DNA of 64,000 bases from the NCBI GenBank assembly GCA_905182195.1, contig CAJJAW010000002.1, positions 1-64,000 of the forward strand, read 5' to 3'. This document shows, piece after piece, positions 26,381 to 36,519 of this stretch (within the stretch, counting starts at the first letter, position 1; every line of letters starts with the position of its first letter). Made by a program: the position numbers and the translations under genes. Source of the stretch: Alphaproteobacteria bacterium UBA4588 (GTDB lineage Bacteria; Pseudomonadota; Alphaproteobacteria; Rhodobacterales; Rhodobacteraceae). The notes beneath the pieces were generated by a model that was not told where the DNA came from, ran no database searches, and saw only the letters and a program-made list of their open reading frames with translations.

Positions 26381-28438
26381 AGCAGTGTCAGCATAGCTTC
26401 AAATAACGCCACAACTACGACAGCAAACATAGATGATGTTGTAACCCTCACACTCACAGCATCTGAAGTAATTCGTACACCGGTTGTCACCTTTCTATCA
26501 GGTGGTGCGGCTATCAAGGACACGTCTGTTACCTACGCAAAAGCAAGTGGAAACACTTGGACTGCGGCCTATACAGTCAATAAGGATGATACCTTTGGAG
26601 TTGGTCAAGTTACCTACAGCATCGCCTTTATTGACGCTGCAAATAACACTGGAACAGCTGTGACCAACGGCACTGGTAGCGTTACTATGCCAGCCGTCAC
26701 TGTGCCTGACTTCAGTTCATCTGACGACGGTATAGGCTCTGCCACAAAAGCCGCGAATACTCAGAGCTCGTATAGTGTTTACGATGGAGGCATACCTGTC
26801 GCCGTTATTCTCAGGGATGGAAATAATGCGCAACTCACAGATACTTCTCTTATATCTAGCGTCACTGTTTCAATCGTTTCTGGTGAGGGAACCCTATCAA
26901 CAAACCCCACCGGAACTACTATAACGATACCCAATGATGGTGACGCTGTATTCAGCTTCGAGATCATATCTACCACAGGTGGTGTAGTTTCCGTGAGCGC
27001 AACTGTCGTTACAACAAATGGCGTTAAACATATCCTCCCAAACAATTTGGATGTAGCATTTGTTGAAAATGCAGCTTCAGCAACTGGTAAAATTAATATT
27101 GTTACGCAACCTGCACTTGGTGGAACTACCGCAGTGTTGAATGGTGACCTTCTATCCACTCAGCCTGTAGTGCGCTTGTTGGATAACAATGGGGCATTAA
27201 AGTCATCAGACAGTTCAACAGAAGTAACTGCACGTATAGTGAGTGGAGCAGACGGGTCTCTAAATGCAAATGGACCGGCCACTAAGGTGCAAGTTGTAAA
27301 TGGAATTGCAACCTTCACTGGCCTCAAATTAACAGGCAATGCTAACCAGGCGTACCGATTAGTGTTTATGGCAACAAATTACGTTCCCGCTATATCGCAA
27401 GAAATGAGCCTGACACCAAACGAAGTATTCACGGCGGTTAAAACAGACATCAAGGACAAGCTGGCGTCAAATGCTCAAACACAACTTAATGCCCTCAGTA
27501 CCAACATATCCTCTATTATGTCCTCAGCACGAAGCCGTTTCGTGAACAAAGACACTGGCCGTTCTCAAGATGGCAAAAACACAGATCTAAGCGGTCAGGT
27601 TTCCACAGGCGGATCTAACCTAAACGGTACGACGCAACGCAACTTCATATCAGCCGACGGTAAGGCAACTAAGATTTTAGAAGCACAGTTCAGCTATACA
27701 AAAACTAAAGAAGGTCTAAAGTCCCAGAGCGCCTCTGGCCACATCTTATGGGAACAACAGTTATCTGACTTCTTATCGGTTGGCCGTTTCCTCGGTGTCT
27801 CCGTGGGCGATGCTAGCACTGTAGCCACAAATAAAATCGACATTGACTTCAAGGGCGTGCAAGTAGGTACTTATTTAGTGAGTAGCTTCAAAGACAGCCT
27901 TATTTTTGATACTTATGTTGCTGGTTCCATTATTGAGAATAAGGTGGATATAACATCTGGAGCGATGACAGCGAGCTCAACCTATCTCAGTAAAATAATT
28001 ACATCAGGCGCATCCATAACTGGGAGAATGGATATAGAGCCGTTTGAGATACGACCAACACTTTCAGCAGATATAAGTCACGTGTTTGGGCAGGCCGCTG
28101 ACTTCAATGTAGCAGTTGGTACTGCTACTTCTATTCAGCAAATCTCTTATGATGAAATTAGCAAGGGCCAGATAACCTTTGCACCAGAGACTAGGCTGCC
28201 TATCAGGCTTGGTGGGAAGTACTGGGATAAGGCCTCAGTCATTGCATTAACACCCAATGTGAAGTGTCGCTATTTCAAGCAAAGCACCAATCTAAATGAA
28301 TGTGGTCAGGGTTTAGCACTAAGATTTAACGTCACCACTAAAGATGGTCTTAAAAGTCTCTCCGCTAAAGCTGGGCTGGATCGAATTGGTAGTGAAACAA
28401 CAACTACGTTAAAGTTGATGTTTCACTCAATGTTCTAA
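26099..28438 (+). CDS. Ig-like repeat surface protein, C-terminal ORF with barrel-like end
   Basis: 779 codons; in the intact gene this frame would join the preceding ORF near 25968. It contains the diverged sixth Ig repeat, another Ig-like domain (TLSSVSIASNNATTTTANIDDVVTLTLTASEVIRTPVVTFLSGG), two further beta-sandwich-like segments (around KAANTQSSYSVYDGGIPVAVILRDGN and GTTAVLNGDLLSTQPVVRLLDNNG), a helical linker (VFTAVKTDIKDKLASNAQTQLNALSTNISSIM), and about 270 C-terminal residues of alternating beta strands ending in LKLMFHSMF. The terminal Phe and strand pattern suggest an outer-membrane autotransporter-like barrel. Restored, the protein would exceed 1,500 aa. Confidence 0.7.
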   Translation: MSDGDISNNATLALIFTASKATSNFVVGDITVSNGTLSSFVAASPTVYIAILTPATDGATTIDVAGGAFTDGASNANTAATQFNWTFDSTAPTLSSVSIASNNATTTTANIDDVVTLTLTASEVIRTPVVTFLSGGAAIKDTSVTYAKASGNTWTAAYTVNKDDTFGVGQVTYSIAFIDAANNTGTAVTNGTGSVTMPAVTVPDFSSSDDGIGSATKAANTQSSYSVYDGGIPVAVILRDGNNAQLTDTSLISSVTVSIVSGEGTLSTNPTGTTITIPNDGDAVFSFEIISTTGGVVSVSATVVTTNGVKHILPNNLDVAFVENAASATGKINIVTQPALGGTTAVLNGDLLSTQPVVRLLDNNGALKSSDSSTEVTARIVSGADGSLNANGPATKVQVVNGIATFTGLKLTGNANQAYRLVFMATNYVPAISQEMSLTPNEVFTAVKTDIKDKLASNAQTQLNALSTNISSIMSSARSRFVNKDTGRSQDGKNTDLSGQVSTGGSNLNGTTQRNFISADGKATKILEAQFSYTKTKEGLKSQSASGHILWEQQLSDFLSVGRFLGVSVGDASTVATNKIDIDFKGVQVGTYLVSSFKDSLIFDTYVAGSIIENKVDITSGAMTASSTYLSKIITSGASITGRMDIEPFEIRPTLSADISHVFGQAADFNVAVGTATSIQQISYDEISKGQITFAPETRLPIRLGGKYWDKASVIALTPNVKCRYFKQSTNLNECGQGLALRFNVTTKDGLKSLSAKAGLDRIGSETTTTLKLMFHSMF

Positions 28439-29110
28439 GGTCGATACAATGCTAAAGCACCGAACTTGTTGTGACGGGTGATTTTGATAACCTACCGGGC
28501 CAAGGCAAAAGGGCCCGAGGTTCGAGGCGCACGCTCCTTGCTGAGTGAGCCCCAGTCCATGGTCCCGCACCAATAAGGCCGCCAGAAGCTGTTGCTTCCT
28601 ATGGTGGGTTTTCCCATTGCCCACGGTTGATTGTGACAATCTGAAGAACGTATTAGGCAAGCCGGTCACACCATGCACGTCTATTCTTCGATCCGCCCTT
28701 TCAAGAGTACTGTCTCACCAGAGAACAAGCACTACAAATATATACCCAAACGCGTTTCTCACAAGCAAACTAGCAAGTTTATTTTATTATGACCTTTGAA
28801 GTTTTCCGCATCTATCACCGCCAGCATCTTAACCCATCCCATTAAATAACAATAGTTAACAGGGCCAACGGCCTCATTGTAGTCCTGTAAGGGTGAAAGT
28901 GCCTGTGATAGTACCTACTAGCTTGCAAAATAATATAAGGGGTTTAGCTCTCGTGTCGCTGCGAGGCGATTATTTCCACTGGTGGAGCCAGCTTCCATTG
29001 GGGGAGATAATTTAGTTACTTCTTGATCTATGCTGTTATCCTTCTCGCCTCTTGCAAGGGTTTATTTTAAGATAGCACCAGAGAATTGAACGAATATTTG
29101 GAGTTACTTT
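28439..29110. other. Intergenic region with a GC-rich structured segment
   Basis: About 670 bp. The segment 28480-28680 is much more GC-rich than its surroundings and contains strong inverted repeats (cgggcc...ggcccg near 28496-28520; gtggg...cccac near 28602-28622). The two ORFs drawn over it on opposite strands look like artefacts. It could encode a structured RNA, but I cannot match it to 6S, SRP, RNase P or tmRNA. Confidence 0.4.
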
Positions 29111-29299
29111 ATGGAATTTGGATTTGGATTTGCTCGCGCTTTTTGGACTGAGCATTGGGCGGTTGGAGCCGCGCTTTTGTTCACATGGCTTCTAATTTAT
29201 GGACAAGAGAAGAAAGGCCAAACTTTAGCCCTTAAGATTGAAGGGCTAGAGGACACTGTCAAAAAGTTGTCCAACAAACTGGATGAATTGAAGCAATAA
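29111..29299 (+). CDS. Small membrane protein with coiled coil (62 aa)
   Basis: MEFGFGFARAFWTEHWAVGAALLFTWLLIYGQEKKGQTLALKIEGLEDTVKKLSNKLDELKQ: one transmembrane helix (about residues 16-30) followed by a basic stop-transfer and a short amphipathic coiled coil. A GGAG lies 8 nt before the ATG. The topology is that of a real single-pass protein, perhaps a partner or regulator of a membrane complex; not assigned to a family. It stands alone. Confidence 0.5.
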   Translation: MEFGFGFARAFWTEHWAVGAALLFTWLLIYGQEKKGQTLALKIEGLEDTVKKLSNKLDELKQ

Positions 29300-29749
29300 T
29301 TGCCCAAGCACTTTCCACTGGTGGGCAGCCTTAATTTCTATTGGTGGGTGTCTTATGCGTTCAGTTTGCTACGGTTGTTGAAACAAACAAAGGAGAGCCA
29401 ATACAGTGAGGCATGTTTGAAGTGCTATGCGTATCATTGGGGTAACTTAACCAAATGCAGGGCGTGAAGGGCAGTCGTAGTGTCACAACTCAGATTGAGC
29501 CAAGGCACTCCCCAAAATTACAGGAAACAACAGAATTACTTCGACCCTTATGATAACCTTGGGGGGGTATGTAAGTAAGTTCAAGTCAGACCACTCATAT
29601 AAGTCATAATAATAAGGTAAATATATCATATGTTATTAAGGGGGTTAGCTGTTGTGATTGTTTTCAATATGTTGTTATTGCGATGAAGTTATCGCTGGAG
29701 GAAATTGTGCAGCTGTATTGCCTCTGACAGCCCCTACAGTGGAGCATTC
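29300..29749. other. Intergenic region upstream of rarD
   Basis: About 450 bp with no supported gene. It has short reiterated motifs (ttccactggtgggc, tctattggtgggtg) that also occur at 28974-29008. No known element was recognised. Confidence 0.35.
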
Positions 29750-30652
29750 ATGCAAAAGCCAACGACGCCCCCCAGTGGCGATACCCTGTCTGGTTTTTGT
29801 TTTGCTTTTGGTGCCTATTTCCTTTGGGGGTTTCTACCAATTTATATGAAGATGTTGTCGCACTTTCCATCCGCAGAGGTCGTTGCACATCGAGTGATTT
29901 GGTCTGTGCCTATTGCAGGTATTTTACTAATATTAATGGGTCGTACTAAGGATATTCGTGCCGCTATTTTAAATCCTAAAACGCTTGCAATGGGGTGTTT
30001 GACTGCTTCATTGATCACGACCAACTGGGGCGTTTATGTCTGGGCCATTTCAACAGACCGCACACTGGACGCTGCCCTTGGTTATTACATCAATCCGTTA
30101 TTCAGTGTTGGCCTAGGCGCGATCTTTTTGCGTGAGTCAATTACACGTTCTCAAATCGCTGCGATTGCCTTGGCGGCTGCTGCTGTGGTTTTTCTGGCAG
30201 TTTCAAACGGATCAGTACCGTGGGTATCGATTGGACTGACCGTTACCTGGGGTTTTTATGCATTGTGTAAAAAACAGCTGCCGATCGGCCCAAATCAGGG
30301 GTTTTTGCTAGAGGTACTCATCCTATTTGTCCCCGCACTGACCTATGTTGGCTGGCTCACCTCGCAGGGCCAAAATCATTTTGATCTGAGCATGACGTAC
30401 AACACTTGGTTGCTGTTGGGCTGTGGCCTTATTACAGCCGTACCGTTATTGCTTTACGCTAATGGAGCAAAGGGCCTGCAGCTGACAAGCATTGCAATCA
30501 TGCAATACATTGCACCCACATTGATATTCTTGGTTGCGGTTTTCGTTTTTGATGAAGAGTTTGGCCAAGCCCGCATGATAGCTTTTCCAATGATATGGCT
30601 GGCACTGGTCATTTATTCGGTTTCGATGTTTCGTAACATGCGTAGTGTCTAA
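29750..30652 (+). CDS. rarD: EamA family transporter RarD
   Basis: 300 aa from the ATG at 29750 (MQKPTTPPSGDTLSG), 6 nt after GGAG; the track start is 15 codons longer. Ten hydrophobic segments in two EamA halves. The RarD signatures are clear: FLWGFLPIYMKML, VVAHRVIWSVP, NWGVYVWAISTDRTLDAALGYYINPLFSVGLG and LQYIAPT-like MQYIAPTLIFLVAV. It belongs to the drug/metabolite transporter superfamily; the exported compound is not known. Monocistronic. Confidence 0.88.
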   Translation: MQKPTTPPSGDTLSGFCFAFGAYFLWGFLPIYMKMLSHFPSAEVVAHRVIWSVPIAGILLILMGRTKDIRAAILNPKTLAMGCLTASLITTNWGVYVWAISTDRTLDAALGYYINPLFSVGLGAIFLRESITRSQIAAIALAAAAVVFLAVSNGSVPWVSIGLTVTWGFYALCKKQLPIGPNQGFLLEVLILFVPALTYVGWLTSQGQNHFDLSMTYNTWLLLGCGLITAVPLLLYANGAKGLQLTSIAIMQYIAPTLIFLVAVFVFDEEFGQARMIAFPMIWLALVIYSVSMFRNMRSV

Positions 30653-30886
30653 TATAGGTTTTCTGGCTATGGTGCTAAGCTAGCAAAGCGATGTCAGACA
30701 AAGTTGGGATCAGGCGTTGCTAAAGTGCGAACAAGAACCACGAGATGGTTAAGGGTAAACAGTAATTCAATATGACCTAACTTAAGATGGTACCTGATCT
30801 ACCGTCAAATGCTGACGTTTTGAAACCCATATTGAACTAAAAAACTAATGAATTAAATGGGTTATGAAATAACTTATTGATTTAAG

Positions 30887-30963
30887 TGGTGTCCCCTGAA
30901 GGATTCGAACCCTCGACCTGCCGATTAGAAGTCGGCTGCTCTATCCAGCTGAGCTAAGGAGAC
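30887..30963 (-). tRNA. tRNA-Arg (anticodon TCT)
   Basis: 77-nt cloverleaf on the minus strand: GTCTCCT acceptor with AGGGGAC, D arm GCTCAGCTGGATAGAGC, anticodon loop CTTCTAA (TCT), T arm GGTTCGAATCC and encoded CCA. Confidence 0.95.
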
Positions 30964-31404
30964 ATATGTTGCTTGACTAATACGCCCCAGAAAAATTATC
31001 CAGAGAGAATAAGCATTTTTATGATGGGTGGACTATATCGTGGCTGACTGCGGGTTAACATGATTAACTTAAATCTTCTTTAAATGCTTCGTCCCTTAAT
31101 CATTACTTATGATCTTGCTAGAGTATGCTTGATAGCAGCCACATTAACTGGCTGTATTCTTGAGGCATTACTCCAAGAGCCTTTCAATACATTACCCAGA
31201 CGTTTTGCATAAGCTGCAGCTTTACCAGGATCTTTGAAGAGTGCTAATCTTATAAAGGAGCCATAGGCTTGAACTGCGCGTTTAGGCACACGACGATTAT
31301 AATACTAGCTGCGTGAGATACTTGATGTGTACTGAATGTGTGACACGGCAATACCCCTCGATTGTTAAACTCGAAGGAATCACAATAAGTTGATACAGAG
31401 TATC
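30964..31404. other. Region between tRNA-Arg and tRNA-Leu
   Basis: About 440 bp. Apart from one doubtful 60-aa ORF there is nothing recognisable. No second tRNA or terminator of good quality was seen. Confidence 0.35.
31107..31289 (-). CDS. Doubtful small ORF (60 aa)
   Basis: GTG-initiated basic polypeptide (MPKRAVQAYGSFIRLALFKDPGKAAAYAKRLGNVLKGSWSN...). The helical, Arg/Lys-rich composition is protein-like and may be the remnant of a larger gene, but there is no clear ribosome site and no recognised family. Confidence 0.28.
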   Translation of the reverse strand: MPKRAVQAYGSFIRLALFKDPGKAAAYAKRLGNVLKGSWSNASRIQPVNVAAIKHTLARS

Positions 31405-31491
31405 TGGTGCGGTCGGCGGGACTCGAACCCGCACGAGTGTTACCTCACAGCGACCTCAACGCTGCGCGTCTACCAATTCCGCCACGACCGC
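31405..31491 (-). tRNA. tRNA-Leu (anticodon GAG)
   Basis: 87-nt class II tRNA on the minus strand: GCGGTCG acceptor, anticodon stem-loop CAGCG TTGAGGT CGCTG (GAG), long variable arm, T arm GGTTCGAGTCC and encoded CCA. Confidence 0.95.
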
Positions 31492-31556
31492 TTGCCACAG
31501 TGAATATAGTGGCGCATATCGAAACGATGAAACGGACTCAAGGGCTGTAACGCGAA

Positions 31557-32252
31557 ATGATGCCACAAGAAGGAACTTTTTTAAATGTAGAGTGGAAAAC
31601 ATCCACTGAGCTTGTACCGTACGCCCAAGCAGTGGCTTGGATGGAAGGCCGCGTAGCCCAAATTTTAGCTGGCACCGCCCCCGAAGTTATATGGTTACTA
31701 GAACATCCACCACTTTATACCGCTGGTACCAGCGCTGATGCAAACGACCTTATTGATCCTGATCGCTTCCCAGTCTTTCAGGCGCAGCGCGGCGGGCAAT
31801 ATACCTACCATGGCCCAGGGCAGAGGGTAATATATGTATTGCTGGATGTTGGAAAACGCGGTCGCGACGTGCGCAAATTTGTAAAAAACCTAGAAAATTG
31901 GGTGATCAGTACTTTGGCTGAATTCAATGTGGTTGGCGAAATTCGTCAGGGCCGGGTAGGCGTATGGGTGCAGCGACAAGACAAGCCATTAAGTGCCTCA
32001 GACACAATCATAGAAGATAAAATAGCCGCGATTGGCATTCGCTTGCGCAAATGGGTTAGCTTTCATGGCATTTCGATAAACCTAGAGCCAGAACTTGAGC
32101 ATTTCTCCGGCATAGTGCCCTGTGGCATAGCAGAACATGGAGTGACATCCTTAGTAGATTTAGGTCTTCCAATTACGATGGGAGATCTCGATCTCGCTCT
32201 GAAGCGCTGTTTTGAGCAGAACTTCCCAAATCCACAACGCTCTAAAATCTAA
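31557..32252 (+). CDS. lipB: Lipoyl(octanoyl) transferase
   Basis: 231 aa. Transfers octanoyl groups from acyl carrier protein to the lipoyl domains of 2-oxoacid dehydrogenases and GcvH, the first step of lipoate synthesis. Signatures: [24 protein letters not shown], the catalytic lysine in [18 protein letters not shown] and the catalytic cysteine in SGIVPCGI. Cytoplasmic. It is followed by a long hairpin and then ctaD on the same strand. Confidence 0.95.
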   Translation: MMPQEGTFLNVEWKTSTELVPYAQAVAWMEGRVAQILAGTAPEVIWLLEHPPLYTAGTSADANDLIDPDRFPVFQAQRGGQYTYHGPGQRVIYVLLDVGKRGRDVRKFVKNLENWVISTLAEFNVVGEIRQGRVGVWVQRQDKPLSASDTIIEDKIAAIGIRLRKWVSFHGISINLEPELEHFSGIVPCGIAEHGVTSLVDLGLPITMGDLDLALKRCFEQNFPNPQRSKI

Positions 32253-32341
32253 ATGTTCACGCATCTATTTGTTTTTTAATTATTTTGTGATTAAATTTTG
32301 CACTCCTTCACATCAATTTGAAATTATTTTTGGGCATTAAG

Positions 32342-32387
32342 TGGCACAGGCAAAGGCCCTAGCCCTCCAAGGCCTTTGCCTGCGCCA
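32342..32387 (+). terminator. Long GC-rich hairpin downstream of lipB
   Basis: A 17-bp stem with one mismatch, tggcacaggcaaaggcc / ggcctttgcctgcgcca, and a 12-nt loop. ATTTTAA follows, so it may act as a terminator, but the U tract is short. It could also be an mRNA-stabilising or regulatory structure before ctaD. Confidence 0.55.
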
Positions 32388-32519
32388 TTTTAACCCATCA
32401 AAAACACGGATCTGCGCGTTGCGCTGTAGGCTTGTGGGGGGTAGAGACTAACTCAGAAAGAAATAAGACTGCTGCGAGTCGGCCGTTTTGCTTCGATAGT
32501 AAATAAACGGGAGAGCCTG

Positions 32520-34193
32520 ATGGCCGACGCAGCCGTACACGGACACGATCACGAAGATAAGCGCGGGTTCTTTACGCGTTGGTTTATGTCAACCAATCAC
32601 AAAGACATTGGTATCCTTTATTTGTTGACCGGCGGTTTGGCCGGATTTGTCTCAGTTGCCTTCACCGTATACATGCGGATGGAGCTAATGGAGCCTGGCG
32701 TACAATACATGTGTATGGAAGGCGCACGGATTACTGCCGCTGCCGTAGGCGATTGCACTCCGAACGGGCACCTATGGAACGTTTTGATAACCGGCCACGG
32801 TATCTTGATGATGTTTTTTGTAGTTATTCCTGCTTTGTTTGGTGGATTTGGTAACTACTTTATGCCTTTACAGATCGGCGCGCCAGACATGGCCTTCCCC
32901 CGGATGAACAATCTGTCCTACTGGATGTATGTTGCCGGCACCACAATGGCAATATTATCAGTAGTTATGCCAGGTGGAAATGGGCAAGCTGGCTCCGGTG
33001 TGGGGTGGGTTTTGTACCCACCACTGTCGGTGAACGAGGGTGGCATGTCCATGGACTTTGCCATTTTCGCGGTACATTTATCTGGTGCCTCATCAATCTT
33101 AGGTGCGATCAATATGATCACAACCTTTCTCAATATGCGGACGCCAGGCATGACATTGTTTAAAGTGCCACTGTTTTCATGGTCAATCTTTGTAACTTCA
33201 TGGTTGATTTTGCTTGCGCTGCCAGTTTTGGCAGGCGCGATCACCATGTTATTGACCGACAGAAACTTTGGCACGGCATTCTTTGATCCAGCTGGTGGTG
33301 GGGATCCAATCCTCTACCAGCACATCCTATGGTTTTTTGGACATCCTGAAGTTTACATCGTGATCTTGCCAGCTTTTGGTATTGTATCGCATGTAATCGC
33401 AACCTTCTCGAAAAAACCAGTTTTTGGTTACCTCCCAATGGTATGGGCTTTAATCGCTATTGGCGCTCTGGGCTTCGTCGTTTGGGCACACCACATGTAC
33501 ACAGTTGGCATGTCCCTGACCCAGCAATCATATTTCATGTTGGCTACTATGGTCATCGCTGTGCCCACGGGGGTTAAGATATTTTCATGGATTGCCACAA
33601 TGTGGGGCGGATCTATCGAATTTAAAACACCTATGCTATTTGCTGTTGGCTTTGTTTTTATGTTCACCGTTGGTGGCGTAACAGGCATAGTTTTGTCCCA
33701 GGCTGCAGTCGATAGAGCATATCACGATACATATTATGTTGTGGCTCACTTCCACTATGTAATGGCGATTGCGGCCGCCTTTGGTATCTTTGCAGGTGTT
33801 TACTTCTACCTACCTAAGATGGCCGGTCGTTGGTATAATGAAACTCTCGGAAAAATCCACTTTTGGATGTTCTTTATCGGAACCAACATCACCTTCTTCC
33901 CACAGCACTTCCTCGGGCGCCAAGGGATGCCACGTCGATATATCGATTATCCTGAGGCCTTTGCTTATTGGAACTATTGGTCAAGCTGGGGCGCTTTCTT
34001 ATCCTTTGCATCTTTCCTCTTATTCATTGGTATTGTATTTTGGGCGGTCTTCGCTGGCCGCCGCGTGAATGCAAATAACCCATGGAACGAATGGGCCGAT
34101 ACACTCGAGTGGACTATCCCATCTCCTCCACCAGAGCACACCTTCGAAATACTAGCAAAGCAAGAAGACTGGGATAGAAGCTCCTCCCACTAA
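32520..34193 (+). CDS. ctaD: Cytochrome c oxidase subunit I (aa3 type)
   Basis: 557 aa with 12 membrane helices; catalytic subunit of the proton-pumping terminal oxidase. Heme and copper ligands are in place: [11 protein letters not shown] (heme a), [14 protein letters not shown] (CuB and the His-Tyr crosslink), HHMYTVGM (CuB) and [14 protein letters not shown] (heme a3 and heme a). The FFGHPEVY type marks an A-type oxidase. The GGGAGAGCCTG ribosome site supports the ATG at 32520. Subunits II and III are not adjacent, as is usual in Rhodobacterales. A good terminator follows. Confidence 0.97.
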   Translation: MADAAVHGHDHEDKRGFFTRWFMSTNHKDIGILYLLTGGLAGFVSVAFTVYMRMELMEPGVQYMCMEGARITAAAVGDCTPNGHLWNVLITGHGILMMFFVVIPALFGGFGNYFMPLQIGAPDMAFPRMNNLSYWMYVAGTTMAILSVVMPGGNGQAGSGVGWVLYPPLSVNEGGMSMDFAIFAVHLSGASSILGAINMITTFLNMRTPGMTLFKVPLFSWSIFVTSWLILLALPVLAGAITMLLTDRNFGTAFFDPAGGGDPILYQHILWFFGHPEVYIVILPAFGIVSHVIATFSKKPVFGYLPMVWALIAIGALGFVVWAHHMYTVGMSLTQQSYFMLATMVIAVPTGVKIFSWIATMWGGSIEFKTPMLFAVGFVFMFTVGGVTGIVLSQAAVDRAYHDTYYVVAHFHYVMAIAAAFGIFAGVYFYLPKMAGRWYNETLGKIHFWMFFIGTNITFFPQHFLGRQGMPRRYIDYPEAFAYWNYWSSWGAFLSFASFLLFIGIVFWAVFAGRRVNANNPWNEWADTLEWTIPSPPPEHTFEILAKQEDWDRSSSH

Positions 34194-34216
34194 ATAGTGG
34201 TGCAAATACAATCGCT

Positions 34217-34247
34217 GAAAAAGCTCTGGGTTTTCTGGAGCTTTTTC
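34217..34247 (+). terminator. Rho-independent terminator of ctaD
   Basis: A perfect 10-bp stem gaaaaagctc / gagctttttc with an 11-nt loop, 23 bp after the stop. The right arm ends in a T run. Confidence 0.85.
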
Positions 34248-34553
34248 ATTGGTTAATAATTACTTCTTATAACAGTACGTATTCTAGGGTTTTGGTTGTA
34301 TTTTCTCACTCATAATTATTTCAGCTCTAGGCTGATTTAGTCCGTAAAATAGAAAATACTATTATTCTAATAAGTACCCAATTAGATTTAGTTTAATTTT
34401 GGTTTTTAGAAAGCACCTATTCGGGGTTGTCTAATGTTCCATGACCGCTGTCAAATAGCAAAGATTAATATTTTATAATCATATGCAGCGCTTATATTTT
34501 GTGGCTAGCGCTTTCAGGACACGTTTCGAATAGCGCAAAACAGTCCACCCTTT
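34248..34553. other. AT-rich gap after ctaD
   Basis: About 300 bp, very AT-rich, between the ctaD terminator and the convergent yqeY end. No gene or structured element seen. Confidence 0.45.
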
Positions 34554-35012
34554 TTAACTCAGCTGCGCTTTCACAAATCCACCAACTTTTCCAAAATCCA
34601 ACTGGCCAGTGTATTTAGCTTTAAGAACGCCCATAACTTTACCCATATCGCGAATCGAATTAGCATCAGCTTCGGCAATGGCATCGGCAATCACTTGCTC
34701 AGTTTCTGTAGCGCTCAGTTGACGCGGTAAAAACTCTTCCACGATAGTAATTTCAGACAGCTCTTTTTCAGCCAATTCGAGTCGTCCACCTTCTTCATAT
34801 GCGCGCGCACTCTCTTGGCGTTGTTTGACCATTTTGCTTAAAATAGCCAATAAAGTATCATCAGAGACCCCGGTTTCATTGCCTTCGGCTCGTGCATCAA
34901 TGTCGCGATCCTTGATGGCAGCATTAATGAGACGCAAGGTCATCAAGCGTGTTGCATCCTTAGCTCTCATCGCGTCTTTAAGCGACGTGCCCAACCGTTC
35001 TCGTAAATTCAT
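34554..35012 (-). CDS. GatB/YqeY domain-containing protein
   Basis: 152 aa, the size of the stand-alone YqeY family. MNLRERLGTSLKDAMRAKDATRLMTLRLINAAIKDRDID and the C-terminal DMGKVMGVLKAKYTGQLDFGKVGGFVKAQL are the two halves of the GatB-tail-like helical fold, which may bind tRNA as in amidotransferase GatB. Its exact role is not known. It is divergent from carA, a conserved arrangement in alphaproteobacteria. Confidence 0.9.
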   Translation of the reverse strand: MNLRERLGTSLKDAMRAKDATRLMTLRLINAAIKDRDIDARAEGNETGVSDDTLLAILSKMVKQRQESARAYEEGGRLELAEKELSEITIVEEFLPRQLSATETEQVIADAIAEADANSIRDMGKVMGVLKAKYTGQLDFGKVGGFVKAQLS

Positions 35013-35151
35013 GTTCTGTTGATCTCCGAACCGTTCAGATTACTCACTATACTGGTATAATAAACGATTTACAACATTAGTAGGGCCCCCTAGCCCTTGA
35101 CCACCACCAGTTCTGACTTTACCACCTCCGCAATCTGCCAGGGGTATTTTC

Positions 35152-36315
35152 ATGACAATGTCATCGAACCAAAAACCGACTGCTTGCCTCGTGCTTGCAG
35201 ACGGATCCATTTTTTATGGCCATGGGTTTGGCGCTACCGGAACCGCCGTCGCTGAGCTTTGCTTTAACACTGCTATGACAGGCTACCAGGAGATTATGAC
35301 TGATCCCTCCTATGCTGGCCAAATCGTAACCTTCACCTTCCCGCATATAGGAAATACCGGCTTCACAGCAGAAGATGATGAAGCCACAGATCCTTTTGCG
35401 GCTGGTATGGTTGTAAAATGGGATCCAACAGATCCATCCAGCTGGCGGGCGCAAGATGAGCTAGCACCTTGGCTCAAAGCCAGTGGCCGCATCGCCATTG
35501 GTGGCATCGACACCCGAAGATTGACGCGCACTATCCGCCAACAGGGTGCGCCACACGTTGCACTTTGCCATAACCCTGAGGGTTATTTTGATGTAAAAGA
35601 TCTGCTCTTGCAGGCACAGGCTTTTGCCGGACTGGAAGGGCTGGATCTCGCAAAAGATGTAAGCTGCACACAGCCTTACAAATGGAATGAAAAACGCTGG
35701 GCTTGGGGCGAAGGCTACGTAAAGGAAAGCGCACCAAAATATAAAGTTGTGGCCATAGACTATGGTGCAAAGCGCAATATCCTGCGTTCCCTTGCCTCAG
35801 TTGGATGCGATGTGACTGTTCTACCTGCCTTCGCCACGGCTGAGGACATTTTGACATATAAACCTGACGGCATATTCCTATCCAACGGTCCCGGAGATCC
35901 GGCAGCAACCGGCATCTATGCCGTCCCAATTATCCAAGAAATCTTAGCTCAAACCAATATTCCTCTTTTTGGCATTTGTCTGGGGCATCAGATGTTGGCC
36001 CTGGCGCTTGGCGCCAAAACAATAAAGATGAGCCACGGCCACCATGGCGCTAACCACCCCGTAAAGGACTTGGAAAGTAATAAGGTCGAAATCACTTCAA
36101 TGAACCACGGCTTCACAGTAGATAGTCAAACCCTTCCAGCAGGTGTTATTGAAACGCATATATCACTGTTTGATGGGTCAAACTGTGGTATTCGCATGGC
36201 TGATCGGCCCGTTTTTTCTGTTCAACATCATCCTGAAGCAAGCCCTGGCCCACAGGATAGTTTTTACCTGTTTGAAAAATTTTCAGCAGAAATGCAGAGC
36301 ACGCTAACCTCATAG
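35152..36315 (+). CDS. carA: Carbamoyl-phosphate synthase small subunit
   Basis: 387 aa glutaminase subunit of carbamoyl phosphate synthetase, feeding arginine and pyrimidine synthesis. N-terminal CPSase_sm domain (LADGSIFYGHGFGATGTAVAELCFNTAMTGYQEIMTDPSYAGQI) and C-terminal class I GATase with nucleophile FGICLGHQM and catalytic HHPEASPGP. The second ATG at 35158 is an equally possible start. The large subunit carB is not adjacent. Confidence 0.95.
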   Translation: MTMSSNQKPTACLVLADGSIFYGHGFGATGTAVAELCFNTAMTGYQEIMTDPSYAGQIVTFTFPHIGNTGFTAEDDEATDPFAAGMVVKWDPTDPSSWRAQDELAPWLKASGRIAIGGIDTRRLTRTIRQQGAPHVALCHNPEGYFDVKDLLLQAQAFAGLEGLDLAKDVSCTQPYKWNEKRWAWGEGYVKESAPKYKVVAIDYGAKRNILRSLASVGCDVTVLPAFATAEDILTYKPDGIFLSNGPGDPAATGIYAVPIIQEILAQTNIPLFGICLGHQMLALALGAKTIKMSHGHHGANHPVKDLESNKVEITSMNHGFTVDSQTLPAGVIETHISLFDGSNCGIRMADRPVFSVQHHPEASPGPQDSFYLFEKFSAEMQSTLTS

Positions 36316-36519
36316 AGGTTTTGACCATCTTTAAAAACTGTTCCTAAATGATCTGACAGTCTATTCTATTAGCTATGGCTAAGGTTTTTCCTGATATACA
36401 AAATAAACCTTTCCAAAGTCGCTGCTGATATGGCATCAAATGTGAAATTTTGTTCCCATGCTCTCGTTTAATTTTTTGGGCTAAAATGACTCGATTTCTC
36501 AGGCCGATGTCAGCGAAGA

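Noticed and set aside
28480-28680. 6S RNA, SRP RNA or tmRNA
   Set aside because: I looked for the SRP core (GGAAGGAAGCAG-like) and other signature segments on both strands and did not find a convincing match.
28427-28799. ORFs of 83-84 aa on both strands after the adhesin
   Set aside because: Opposing ORFs over a GC-rich block, no family features; more likely non-coding.
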